A stretch of 64,000 nt of DNA from Streptomyces durmitorensis (GTDB lineage: Bacteria > Actinomycetota > Actinomycetes > Streptomycetales > Streptomycetaceae), in the NCBI RefSeq assembly GCF_023498005.1, contig NZ_CP097289.1, positions 1,984,001-2,048,000 on the forward strand. The letters run 5' to 3'. Below the pieces are notes generated by a model. The model was given only the letters and a program-made list of their open reading frames with translations. It was not told the DNA's origin and searched no databases. Each line of letters starts with the position of its first letter. The first letter of the stretch is position 1. The position numbers and the translations under genes were made by a program. This document shows positions 25,682 through 33,826 of the stretch, piece after piece.

Positions 25682-26887
25682 ATGAGCCGACTCGCGCAGA
25701 CCGCAGGTCTCACCGACATCCAGCAGGAGATCCTGGCCACGGTCCGGGACTTCGTCGACAAGGAGATCATCCCGGTCGCCACGGAGCTGGAGCACCGTGA
25801 CGAGTACCCGCAGCAGATCGTGGACGGTCTCAAGGAGTTGGGCCTCTTCGGGCTCATGATCCCTGAGGAGTACGGCGGTCTGGGCGAGTCGCTGCTCACG
25901 TACGCCCTGTGCGTCGAGGAGATAGCGCGTGGCTGGATGTCGGTCTCCGGCATCATCAACACCCACTTCATCGTCGCCTACATGCTCAAGCAGCACGGGA
26001 CGCAGGAGCAGAAGGACACCTTCCTGCCGCGCATGGCGGCCGGCGAGGTGCGCGGCGCGTTCTCCATGTCGGAGCCCGCACTCGGCTCCGACGTGTCGGC
26101 GATCACGTCCAAGGGCGTCAAGGACGGCGACGAGTACGTCCTCAACGGTCAGAAGATGTGGCTGACCAACGGCGGAACGTCGACTCTGGTGGCCGTTCTG
26201 TGCCGAAGTGACGAAGGACACCCCGAGGGCACGGCGCCCCACAAGTCGATGACGACCTTCCTCGTCGAGAAGGAGCCCGGCTTCGGAGAGGTCCGGCCCG
26301 GCCTCACCATCCCCGGCAAGATCGACAAGATGGGTTACAAGGGCGTCGACACGACCGAACTCATCATGGACGGACTGCGAATTCCGGCCAATCGCGTGCT
26401 CGGCGGGACGACCGGACGCGGTTTTTACCAAATGATGGACGGCGTCGAAGTCGGTCGGGTAAATGTCGCGGCGCGTGGCTGCGGTGTCGCGCAGCGTGCA
26501 TTTGAGCTCGGTGTCTCGTATGCCCAGCAACGCCACACTTTCGGCAAGGCGATCGCCCAGCACCAGGCGATCCAGTTCAAGCTGGCCGAGATGGCTACCA
26601 AGGTCGAGGCCGCCCATGCGATGATGGTGAATGCAGCACGCAAAAAGGACTCCGGGGAACGAAACGACCTCGAAGCAGGGATGGCGAAGTACCTCGCCTC
26701 CGAATACTGCAAAGAAGTCGTAGAGGACGCGTTCCGGATTCATGGCGGTTATGGCTTCTCGAAGGAGTACGAGATCGAGCGCCTGTACCGTGAGGCTCCG
26801 ATGCTGCTGATCGGCGAAGGTACCGCCGAGATCCAGAAAATGATCATTGGACGGCGACTGCTCGAAGAGTATCGATTCCAGGGCTAG
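25682..26887 (+). CDS. Acyl-CoA dehydrogenase, probable methylsuccinyl-CoA dehydrogenase
   Basis: The protein has 401 residues, two bases after mch. It is an acyl-CoA dehydrogenase with an N-terminal helical domain, a middle beta domain (FSMSEPALGSDVSAI; KMWLTNGGTSTLVAVL) and a C-terminal helical domain with RQHTFGKAIAQHQAIQFKLA, IHGGYGFSKEYEIERLYREA and LIGEGTAEIQK. The glutamate in the REAPMLLIGEGTAE region fits the catalytic base position. In the pathway it would oxidise (2S)-methylsuccinyl-CoA to mesaconyl-CoA, although the Rhodobacter Mcd is longer (about 550). Codon choice changes around base 26370: the 3' third uses many A/T-ending codons unlike the rest of the operon. Confidence 0.85.
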   Translation: MSRLAQTAGLTDIQQEILATVRDFVDKEIIPVATELEHRDEYPQQIVDGLKELGLFGLMIPEEYGGLGESLLTYALCVEEIARGWMSVSGIINTHFIVAYMLKQHGTQEQKDTFLPRMAAGEVRGAFSMSEPALGSDVSAITSKGVKDGDEYVLNGQKMWLTNGGTSTLVAVLCRSDEGHPEGTAPHKSMTTFLVEKEPGFGEVRPGLTIPGKIDKMGYKGVDTTELIMDGLRIPANRVLGGTTGRGFYQMMDGVEVGRVNVAARGCGVAQRAFELGVSYAQQRHTFGKAIAQHQAIQFKLAEMATKVEAAHAMMVNAARKKDSGERNDLEAGMAKYLASEYCKEVVEDAFRIHGGYGFSKEYEIERLYREAPMLLIGEGTAEIQKMIIGRRLLEEYRFQG

Positions 26888-26967
26888 ATGCCCGATTTGG
26901 GGTGTTTTCATCGAGAACAAGGTCACACCCTGTCAACACTCTTCGGCCGTCGACTCCGCTTCCTGGC

Positions 26968-26996
26968 TTGCCCAGTTGTGGCTCGCAACCGATACC
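26968..26996 (+). promoter_or_regulatory. Candidate promoter of psd-pssA
   Basis: TTGCCC (26968-26973), a 17-bp spacer and GATACC (26991-26996) lie in the 169-bp gap between the acyl-CoA dehydrogenase and psd, about 60 bp before the psd start. The gap is AT-richer than average. Psd-pssA could have its own promoter even though no terminator is visible after the dehydrogenase. Confidence 0.35.
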
Positions 26997-27056
26997 ATCC
27001 GGAAAAAGCCGCCGTCCCCCGTTCATGCGCGGCATCATCCGCTACGAAGGTCATCC

Positions 27057-27722
27057 ATGCCCCACAGCCAAACCTCTGCACCACGCGACAGCCTCGCTGG
27101 CGTACGCCTTGCGCGCGGAGCATCGCCGTGGCTCCTGCCGACTGTCGCCACCGCGGCACTCAGCCTCGTGCGTGCGCGTCGCGCCCCCAAGCCGGGGGTT
27201 GCCGCGGCCATCGCCGTGCCTGCCACCGCTCTGGCGGCGGGCATGCTGTGGTTCTTCCGCGACCCCGAGCGCGACATCGCCCAGGGCCGGGTCATCTCCC
27301 CGGCCGACGGCGTGGTGCAGAGCATCATGCCGTGGAAGGACGGGCGTACCCGCGTCGCGATCTTCATGAGCCCGTTGAACGTCCACGTCAACCGCGCGCC
27401 CCTCGCGGGCACGGTGACGTCCGTGGAGCACATCCCCGGCGGGTTCGTCCCGGCGTTCAACAAGGAGAGCGAGAACAACGAACGCGTTGTCTGGCACTTC
27501 GACACCGAGCTCGGTGACATCGAGATGATCCAGATCGCGGGCGCCGTCGCGCGGCGCATCGTTCCTTACGTGCCCCAGGGCACGAAGGTGGAGCAAGGCG
27601 AACGGATCGGCCTGATCCGCTTCGGCTCCCGCGTGGACATCTACCTCCCGGAGGGTGTCGACGTGGACGTCGAGGTCGGTCAGAAGACCGTGGCTGGGGT
27701 GACTCGAATTGACCGTGGTTGA
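27057..27722 (+). CDS. psd: Phosphatidylserine decarboxylase proenzyme (short type)
   Basis: The protein has 221 residues from ATG 27057. The upstream site is weak (GAAGGTCATCC). It has the short-form layout without a long N-terminal extension: a membrane-associated segment at about 44-66, FFRDPERDIAQGRVISPADG, MSPLNVHVNRAPLAG and the pyruvoyl self-cleavage site Gly190-Ser191 in IRFGSRVDIYLPEGV. After cleavage the Ser becomes the pyruvoyl group that decarboxylates phosphatidylserine to phosphatidylethanolamine at the membrane. The gene overlaps the start of pssA by 14 bp, giving the two-step PE pathway in one transcript. Confidence 0.93.
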   Translation: MPHSQTSAPRDSLAGVRLARGASPWLLPTVATAALSLVRARRAPKPGVAAAIAVPATALAAGMLWFFRDPERDIAQGRVISPADGVVQSIMPWKDGRTRVAIFMSPLNVHVNRAPLAGTVTSVEHIPGGFVPAFNKESENNERVVWHFDTELGDIEMIQIAGAVARRIVPYVPQGTKVEQGERIGLIRFGSRVDIYLPEGVDVDVEVGQKTVAGVTRIDRG

Positions 27723-28563
27723 TCCTGAGACACAAGCGGGCTGGGTGCCCGAGGCGGCCGAGGACGAGGCCGACGAGGAGATGCCTCTCTCACTCCGCCT
27801 CTCAATAGCGGACACCCTCACGCTCGGTAACGCAACGTGCGGCTTCATGGCGGTGTACTTCACCACCACGGGCATCCTCATCCCGCACCTCCAGGGCAGC
27901 AACGAAAGCGGCATGGCGCGGCACTCCGCCGCGACCGCCGTGATCCTGATGCTCTGCGCGGCCGTCTTCGACCTCTTCGACGGGCTCGTGGCACGCAAGC
28001 TGCGGTCCTCGCCGATGGGCGCCGAGCTCGACAACCTGTCGGACCTGATCAGCTTCGGTCTGGCCCCCGCGTACTTCGTGCTCGTCTACGGCATGGTCGC
28101 CGACGACGCGCACCAGAGAGTGGCCGCGGTCGGAGCGATCGTCGTGCTGTTGGCGGTGGTGCTGCGGCTTGCGCGGTTCAGTTGCGTGACCGTGAAGGAC
28201 GGCACCTTCCAGGGCATGCCCTCGCCCTTCGGCGCGCTCACGGTCGTCTCGATCGTGCTCCTGGAGCTGCCCTTTGTGGCGACGCTCCTGGCGATCATCG
28301 GTACGGCGTGGCTCATGGTCAGCCGGGTCGAGTACCCCAAGCCGCGGGGTCCCCTCGCGGTGGCGATGCTCGCGTGGATCGTCGCGGCCATGGGGCTGCT
28401 GGCGGCCTGGGCCTTCGAGGCTCCCGGTGGCCAGCTGCTGCTCCAGACCGGCTGCGCGCTGCAGCTGGTGCTCGGCGCGGTGATCCCGCTGTTCGCCACG
28501 GCCCGCCGGGTGAACAACTTCCGGGACAACCGGCGTGAGGCGCGGGCGGCGCAACTGCCGTAG
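27709..28563 (+). CDS. pssA: CDP-diacylglycerol-serine O-phosphatidyltransferase
   Basis: The protein has 284 residues with a TTG start at 27709; a GTG two codons later is equally possible. The CDP-alcohol phosphotransferase motif DG-x2-AR-x8-G-x3-D-x3-D is complete in the segment beginning DLFDGLVARKLRSSPMGAEL and ending DNLSD. About six to eight membrane helices follow. The enzyme makes phosphatidylserine from CDP-diacylglycerol and serine, the substrate of Psd. The gene overlaps psd and ends in front of a strong terminator. Confidence 0.93.
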   Translation: MTVVDPETQAGWVPEAAEDEADEEMPLSLRLSIADTLTLGNATCGFMAVYFTTTGILIPHLQGSNESGMARHSAATAVILMLCAAVFDLFDGLVARKLRSSPMGAELDNLSDLISFGLAPAYFVLVYGMVADDAHQRVAAVGAIVVLLAVVLRLARFSCVTVKDGTFQGMPSPFGALTVVSIVLLELPFVATLLAIIGTAWLMVSRVEYPKPRGPLAVAMLAWIVAAMGLLAAWAFEAPGGQLLLQTGCALQLVLGAVIPLFATARRVNNFRDNRREARAAQLP

Positions 28564-28581
28564 CGGCGCTTGAGCGGTTTG

Positions 28582-28618
28582 AAGGGGGGCCTGAACCGGA
28601 ATGGTTCAGGCCCCCCTT
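28582..28618. terminator. Strong hairpin terminator between pssA and livK
   Basis: A perfect 16-bp stem with a five-base GGAAT loop lies 19 bp after the pssA stop. Left arm AAGGGGGGCCTGAACC, right arm its complement. Being symmetric and between convergent genes, it could stop transcription from both sides. Confidence 0.85.
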
Positions 28619-28644
28619 CGCGTGCCGTCTGTCGCCCTCCGGGC

Positions 28645-28669
28645 TCGTCCTCAAACGCCGGACGGGCTG
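28645..28669. repeat. Dispersed Streptomyces-type intergenic repeat, copy 1
   Basis: A 25-bp segment with core ACGCCGGACGGGCTG that recurs at 35084-35108 with one mismatch. This sequence motif is familiar from intergenic regions of many Streptomyces genomes. It lies between pssA and the 3' end of the liv operon. Confidence 0.6.
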
Positions 28670-28675
28670 AAAACC

Positions 28676-29941
28676 TCAGGCGCCCGGTGTATATCCCTCG
28701 GCCGCCGCCGAGGCGCCCGGCTCCCTGGCCACCTTCATGCCGCCCGTCACGTTCTTGTCGGGCCGCAGGATCACGCTCTCCTTCGAGGAGGGCGCCTTGG
28801 GGTCGGTGAAGTTCTGGTCGACGCCGAGGCCCGTGTCGTAGGCGTTGATCGTCAGGAGCGCCTTGTCGACGCCCTCACGGGTGAGGTCCTTGCTCTTGCA
28901 CGCCTTCTTCAGTGCCTCGCCGAAGATGGACGCCGCGGTCCAGCCGGCCGACACGCCGTTGTCCAGGGCGTCCTTGGGGTACGCCGCCTTGTAGTCGGTG
29001 ACCAGCTTCTTCGCCACGGGGGTGTCCGCGCCGATCGGGAGGGTCGGCGAGGCCACGTAGTAGTTCTTCGCGAGGGCCGGGCCCGCCTGCGTGCCCAGGA
29101 GCTGGGGCGCGAACGCCGAGTTGTTGCCGATGATCGGGACGTCGAACTTGCCCGCCGCCGCGACACCCACCAGTGAGGCCGCCTGACGCGGACCCGCACT
29201 GATCACCACGCCCTTCACCCCGGCCTTCTTCAGGGCGGCGACCTGCGCCGTCATGTCGTTGTCGGTCGCCTTGATCTTCTGCTCGACGACGGTGAGGCCC
29301 GACTTCTTCGCCATGTACTGCGAGCCCTTCAGGGCGTTCTCGCCGTAGTCGCCCTCGAAGTAGACATGGCCGAGCTTGTCGCCCTTCTTGAGGCCCTTCT
29401 CCTTCATCAGGAAGTCGATCGCGTTGATCGTCTCCAGGTCGTACGTCGAGCCGATCACCCGGACGTACGGGCTGCCCAGGAGGTTCGCGGACCAGGCCTG
29501 CGGCAGTACGAGCGCCTTGTCCGCGTCGACCCGCTGCTTGACCGCGGCGACGAACGGGGAGCCGATGAACTGGGCGAAGCCAAGGACGTCCGGCTCCAGC
29601 TCGGTGTACCCGGCGACCGCCTTCTGGGGGTCGTAGCCGTGGTCGCGGACGGTCAGCTTCAGCTTGCGGCCGCAGATGCCGCCGTCGGCGTTGGTCTGCT
29701 TGACGTAGAGCTGCTGGGCCTGGGTGACGCTCTTGCCGAGGGTCGCGTAGACACCGGTCATGTCGGTGAGCACGCCGAGCGTGATCGCGTCGGACGAGAC
29801 GCCGACGCCGGTCTTGATCCCGCCCGCGCTCTTCTTGTCGCCCTTGTCGTCCTCCGCCTTGGAGCTGCAACCCGCCACCGCAAGCAGCGCGGCAAGTGCC
29901 GTAGCCGTCGCGGTGGCCCTTTTCAATGTGCGTGAACTCAT
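28676..29941 (-). CDS. Branched-chain amino acid-type ABC transporter, substrate-binding lipoprotein
   Basis: The protein has 421 residues. A lipoprotein signal is clear: basic head, hydrophobic core and lipobox LAVAGC with Cys25 as the lipidation site. The mature chain is a periplasmic-binding type 6 fold (ITLGVLTDMTGVYATLGKSV; DPQKAVAGYTELEPDVLGFA; GVVISAGPRQAASLVGVAAA). It binds a branched amino acid, amide or related solute outside the membrane and feeds the LivHM permease. ATG 29941 overlaps the livM stop (ATGA), so it is the last gene of the five-gene operon. Placing the binding protein last is usual in Streptomyces liv-like operons. The ligand is not certain. Confidence 0.92.
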   Translation of the reverse strand: MSSRTLKRATATATALAALLAVAGCSSKAEDDKGDKKSAGGIKTGVGVSSDAITLGVLTDMTGVYATLGKSVTQAQQLYVKQTNADGGICGRKLKLTVRDHGYDPQKAVAGYTELEPDVLGFAQFIGSPFVAAVKQRVDADKALVLPQAWSANLLGSPYVRVIGSTYDLETINAIDFLMKEKGLKKGDKLGHVYFEGDYGENALKGSQYMAKKSGLTVVEQKIKATDNDMTAQVAALKKAGVKGVVISAGPRQAASLVGVAAAGKFDVPIIGNNSAFAPQLLGTQAGPALAKNYYVASPTLPIGADTPVAKKLVTDYKAAYPKDALDNGVSAGWTAASIFGEALKKACKSKDLTREGVDKALLTINAYDTGLGVDQNFTDPKAPSSKESVILRPDKNVTGGMKVAREPGASAAAEGYTPGA

Positions 29942-31053
29942 CGTTCCTCCCCTGGAGTTGGGCCGGACGTCGGCCTGGAGCGCCGGGCGGCGAAGCTGGC
30001 CAGGCCGCCGGGCAGGAACAGCACCACCGCCACGACGGCGGCACCGTACAGATATCGGGACGCCTCACCCGGTGTGATCCCGCCACTGCCGGGGGCCGAG
30101 ACCAGGGGCAGCGCGTCGCTGTACCGGGTCAGGAGCTGCGGAAGGAGGGACACGACGGCCGCACCGGCCACCGCGCCCGCCACCGAGCCGAGGCCGCCGA
30201 TGACGATCATGGCGAGGTATTCGAGGGACAGCGTGATGCCGAAGTAGTCCGGCACCGTGCGCTGGAAGACGAGGGCCAGCAGGACCCCGGCGAGGCCCGC
30301 GTACATCGACGACAGGACGAAGACGCCCGCACGGTAGCGGGCGACGGGCACCCCGATGACGCCTGCGGCGATGCGGTGGTCGCGGATGGCGTTCATGGCG
30401 CGCCCCGGCCGCCCGCGCAGCACGCCGCGGGCGAAGAGTCCGCAGCCGAAGAGGAGGAAGAGCCCTGCGTACCAGAGCTTCTCCGACGACCCGAACGGCA
30501 CGGCGGCCACGACGAGCTCGCTGTCGTCGAAGGTGATGCCGAAGAGGCTCAGGGGCGGCACGTCGCGTCCGTTGGAGCCGCCGGTCAGGTCGTGGGCGTT
30601 GAAGAGCACGTGCTGCCCGATGAAGATCAGGGCGAGGGTCGCGATGCCGAGGTACGCGCCGCGCAGACGCCCCGCGATGGGGCTGAAGAGCCCGCCCGCG
30701 ATCCCCGCGACGATCACGGCGAGGGTGGCCGCGATCCAGGTGGGGAGCCCGAGTCCGGTCAGGCCGTCCTCCCCGTCCCCCGCGAAGACGCAGTATCCGT
30801 ACGCGCCGATCGCGAGGAAGAAGGCGTGCCCCATGGAGAGCTGGCCGGTCGCGCCGGTGAGGAGGTTGAGGCCGATGGCGCCGATCGCGGCCGCCATGGC
30901 GAAGAGGCCCGCCTGGAGCCAGAACCGGTCGAGGTAGAAGGGCAGGGCGAGCAGGAGGACGGCACCCGCGATCCAGACGTACGTCCGCGGGCGCGTCAGC
31001 CGCGTACGGCCTCGGGAGCGCAACTCCCGCCCACGGGCCAGGACTTCAGACAC
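29938..31053 (-). CDS. livM: Branched-chain amino acid-type ABC transporter permease LivM
   Basis: The protein has 371 residues. GTG 31053 overlaps livH by 8 bp. About ten hydrophobic segments, with family signatures IGLNLLTGATGQLSMGHAFF and the EAA-like cytoplasmic loop GRAMNAIRDHRIAAGVIGV followed by YRAGVFVLSSMYAGLAGVLL. A basic N-terminus of about 25 residues precedes the first helix. It forms the membrane channel with LivH. Coupled to livK by ATGA. Confidence 0.93.
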   Translation of the reverse strand: MSEVLARGRELRSRGRTRLTRPRTYVWIAGAVLLLALPFYLDRFWLQAGLFAMAAAIGAIGLNLLTGATGQLSMGHAFFLAIGAYGYCVFAGDGEDGLTGLGLPTWIAATLAVIVAGIAGGLFSPIAGRLRGAYLGIATLALIFIGQHVLFNAHDLTGGSNGRDVPPLSLFGITFDDSELVVAAVPFGSSEKLWYAGLFLLFGCGLFARGVLRGRPGRAMNAIRDHRIAAGVIGVPVARYRAGVFVLSSMYAGLAGVLLALVFQRTVPDYFGITLSLEYLAMIVIGGLGSVAGAVAGAAVVSLLPQLLTRYSDALPLVSAPGSGGITPGEASRYLYGAAVVAVVLFLPGGLASFAARRSRPTSGPTPGEER

Positions 31054-31936
31054 GGGTGAGCTCCTTCGTGCCGAAGAGTCCGGCGGGCCGGATGAGGAGA
31101 ATGATGGTCATCACGAGGTAGGGCGCGAGGTCGCCGAGACCCCTTCCCAGGAAGGTCAGTTCGCTCTGGTACCCGGTGGCGAGCGACTCGGTGACCCCGA
31201 CCACGAGCCCGCCGACGAGAGCGCCCGTGGTGGAGTCGAGCCCGCCGAGGATCGCGGCGGGGAACGCCTTCAGCGCGGCCAGCGAGGTGGCCCGTTCGAG
31301 CCCCGGGGTCGGGAAGACGGTGAGGAAGAGCGCCGCCACGGCGGCCAGGCCGCCCGCCACCGCCCAGGCGCCGAGCGAGACCCTGCCCAGGCGCACGCCC
31401 ATCAGGGCCGCCGTCTCCGGGCTCTCCGCCGCGGCGCGCATCGCCACACCCCAGGAGGTGTAGCGGAAGGCGAGCAGGAAGACGGTGATCAGGAGCGCGG
31501 CGGAGACGAACGCGGCGATCCGCGTGTGGGCGATGGAGACCGACCCGATGGTGAGCACGGAGTCGCCCCAGGGGTCGCCGAGGGAGAGAACGTCGGTGCC
31601 CAGGCGGCGGGTGAGTTCGGTGGTGAGCAGGATGTCGACGCCGATGGTGACGATGGCGAGGACGCTGTGGTCCGAGCCCCGGTAGCGCCGCATGACGAGG
31701 AACTCGATGGCGGCGCCGACGACGGCGGCGCCCGCGATGCCGACGAGCAGCGCCGGCCAGAAGCCGATGTCGTCGTGGAGGATCGCGGTGATGTAGCCGC
31801 CGGCCAGGAGCAGCGAGGCGTGCGCGAAGTTCACGACTTCGGTGGCCCGGAAGATGACGACGAAGCCGAGAGCGATGAGGGCGTAGACGGAGCCCATCGC
31901 GAGACCGTTGAGAAGCAGCTCGACGAAGGTGGTCAT
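31046..31936 (-). CDS. livH: Branched-chain amino acid-type ABC transporter permease LivH
   Basis: The protein has 296 residues. ATG 31936 overlaps the livG stop (ATGA). About eight membrane helices; it opens with LLLNGLAMGSVYALIALGFV and FRATEVVNFAHASLLLAGGY, the LivH hallmark, and has the cytoplasmic loop GVAMRAAAESPETAALMGVR that contacts the ATPases. It pairs with LivM. The operon context and motifs make the assignment firm; the transported solute remains open. Confidence 0.93.
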   Translation of the reverse strand: MTTFVELLLNGLAMGSVYALIALGFVVIFRATEVVNFAHASLLLAGGYITAILHDDIGFWPALLVGIAGAAVVGAAIEFLVMRRYRGSDHSVLAIVTIGVDILLTTELTRRLGTDVLSLGDPWGDSVLTIGSVSIAHTRIAAFVSAALLITVFLLAFRYTSWGVAMRAAAESPETAALMGVRLGRVSLGAWAVAGGLAAVAALFLTVFPTPGLERATSLAALKAFPAAILGGLDSTTGALVGGLVVGVTESLATGYQSELTFLGRGLGDLAPYLVMTIILLIRPAGLFGTKELTRV

Positions 31937-32754
31937 GACGTGGCCTCCTCTCCCAGGTAGGCCCGCACGACCGCCGGGTCGTTCTGCACGGCCGCCGGGG
32001 CGCCGTCCGCTATGCGCCGGCCGAAGTCCAGTACGGTCACCGCGTCCGCGAGCCGCATCACCACCCCCATGTCGTGTTCCACCAGGACGATCGAGATTCC
32101 GAGGCTGTCGCGGACGCCCGCGATGACGGCCGCCGTGCGGCGGCGCTCGTCCGCGGTCATGCCCGCGACGGGCTCGTCGAGCAGGAGCAGCCGTGGCTCC
32201 ATGCACAAGGCGCGGGCCAGTTCGGCGAGTTTCTGCTGCCCGTACGGCAAGGAGCCCGCCGGTGCGTGCAGTTGATGTTCGATGCCCACGAACGCCGCTA
32301 TCTCCCGGACGCGTTCGCGGTGTACGCGCTCCTCGCGGGCGGCCGACGGCAGGCGAAGGCCCGCGGCGAGGAATCCAGTGCGGGTCAACCGGTGACGGCC
32401 GAGCATCAGGCTGTCGGCGACCGTCGCGCGCGGCGGCAGGGCGAGGTTCTGGAAGATCCGTGCGACGCCCAGGTCGGCGATGCGGTGCGGAGGCATCGCC
32501 GTCAGCTCGTGCTCACCGAAGCGGACGCTGCCGCCGGTGGCGCGGTACACGCCGGACAGGACGTTGAAGCAGGTGGACTTCCCCGCGCCGTTGGGCCCGA
32601 TGACCGCGTGCACGGTGCCGGGCCCGACGGTGAAGCTGACGGCGTCGAGCGCGGTGAGACCGGCGAAGCGGACGGTCAACTCCCGCACCTCCAGGGCGGG
32701 TACGTCGACCTCCTCCTGCGGTGGCACATCGGCCGCCGTGTGGTCCTCGGTCAT
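31933..32754 (-). CDS. livG: Branched-chain amino acid-type ABC transporter ATPase LivG
   Basis: With ATG 32754 (overlapping the livF stop as ATGA) the product has 273 residues; an ATG five codons upstream is an alternative. Walker A is GPNGAGKST, the Q-loop follows in ARIFQNLALPP, the signature is present as the variant SLPYGQQKLAELARAL, Walker B is LLLLDEPVAGM and the switch His is in VLVEHDMGVV. The LivG-type C-terminal ...NDPAVVRAYLGEE is intact. It energises LivHM on the cytoplasmic face. Confidence 0.93.
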   Translation of the reverse strand: MTEDHTAADVPPQEEVDVPALEVRELTVRFAGLTALDAVSFTVGPGTVHAVIGPNGAGKSTCFNVLSGVYRATGGSVRFGEHELTAMPPHRIADLGVARIFQNLALPPRATVADSLMLGRHRLTRTGFLAAGLRLPSAAREERVHRERVREIAAFVGIEHQLHAPAGSLPYGQQKLAELARALCMEPRLLLLDEPVAGMTADERRRTAAVIAGVRDSLGISIVLVEHDMGVVMRLADAVTVLDFGRRIADGAPAAVQNDPAVVRAYLGEEATS

Positions 32755-33563
32755 CGTCGTCCCGCCCATCGCCGCAGCACCGGCAGTGCGCTGACCCCGC
32801 GCGAGGCGTCGGCCGCCGCGGTCTCGTCGACCACGCCGAGGTAGCGGCGGCGTACCTCGTCGGACGCGGACAGCTCGTCCGCCGGTCCCGCCAGTGCCAC
32901 TTCGCCCACGTCCAGGACGTACGCACGCGACGCGAGGCGCAGCGCAAGTGCCGCGTTCTGTTCGACGAGGAGCACCGAGGTGCCCTGGGCGTTGATCTCC
33001 TGGATGGTGTCGGCGATGCGTGCCGCCATCAACGGGGCGAGTCCCAGGGAGGGTTCGTCCAGGAGCAGCAGCTTCGGCGAGCCCATCAGCGCCCTGGCCA
33101 CCGCGAGCATCTGCTGCTCGCCGCCCGAGAGGAGCCCGGCCCGCTGGCCCGCGCGCTCGGCGAGCACCGGGAAGAGTTCATGGACGCGCTCCAGGGCTCT
33201 GGCCTTCGCGGCCCGGCTTCCCGCGGAGCCGAGCGCACCCGCCCGCAGGTTGTCGGCGACGGTCATCCGGGCGAACACCCTTCTTCCTTCGGGGACTTGG
33301 GAGACTCCGGCGGCGACCACCCGGTCCGCGTGGAGTCCGTCGATGCGCCGCCCGCCGAAGTGGATGGAGCCGGTGGTGAGCGCACCCCGGTGGAAGGCGA
33401 GGGTGCGTGAAATGGCGCGCAGGAGCGTCGACTTGCCCGCGCCGTTGCCGCCGAGCACCGCGACGACGGCGCCGTCCGGTACCTCGATCGACACCTGGCG
33501 CAGTGCGCGCACCGGTCCGTATCCGACCGACGCGTCCTGTACGACCAGTCCGGAACCACCCAC
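32751..33563 (-). CDS. livF: Branched-chain amino acid-type ABC transporter ATPase LivF
   Basis: The protein has 270 residues. GTG 33563 follows an AGGGGGTCCCAG site. Walker A GGNGAGKST, Q-loop region GVSQVPEGRRVFARMTV (the LivF hallmark), signature LLSGGEQQMLAVARAL, Walker B LLLLDEPSLGLAP, switch His replaced by Gln in VEQNAALALRLASR as is normal for LivF. A tail of about 35 residues extends past the usual end (ETAAADASRGVSALPVLRRW). It is the first gene of livF-G-H-M-K, so the promoter should lie in 33564-33826, shared with the divergent PucR gene. Confidence 0.93.
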   Translation of the reverse strand: MGGSGLVVQDASVGYGPVRALRQVSIEVPDGAVVAVLGGNGAGKSTLLRAISRTLAFHRGALTTGSIHFGGRRIDGLHADRVVAAGVSQVPEGRRVFARMTVADNLRAGALGSAGSRAAKARALERVHELFPVLAERAGQRAGLLSGGEQQMLAVARALMGSPKLLLLDEPSLGLAPLMAARIADTIQEINAQGTSVLLVEQNAALALRLASRAYVLDVGEVALAGPADELSASDEVRRRYLGVVDETAAADASRGVSALPVLRRWAGRR

Positions 33564-33826
33564 CTGGGACCCCCTGTCCTCCGCCTGCCCTGCCCATGGC
33601 GCTCGGCCGCCCGTGCCGCACGGCCCTTCACGTGGCGCTCACAACAGCACCGCCGCGCCCGCCCGTCCACGGCCTGTGTCCGAATCGCTGCGGGTGACCA
33701 GCGGGACCGGCCGCCCGTTGTGCACGGGCACAACACCCCGTGTCAGGGGCCTGCCAGGGGTGGCCGGGCGGTGGCATCCTCCGCAGCAGAGAGGCACGGC
33801 GGGCGGCGGCGACGGGGGAGAGAACC

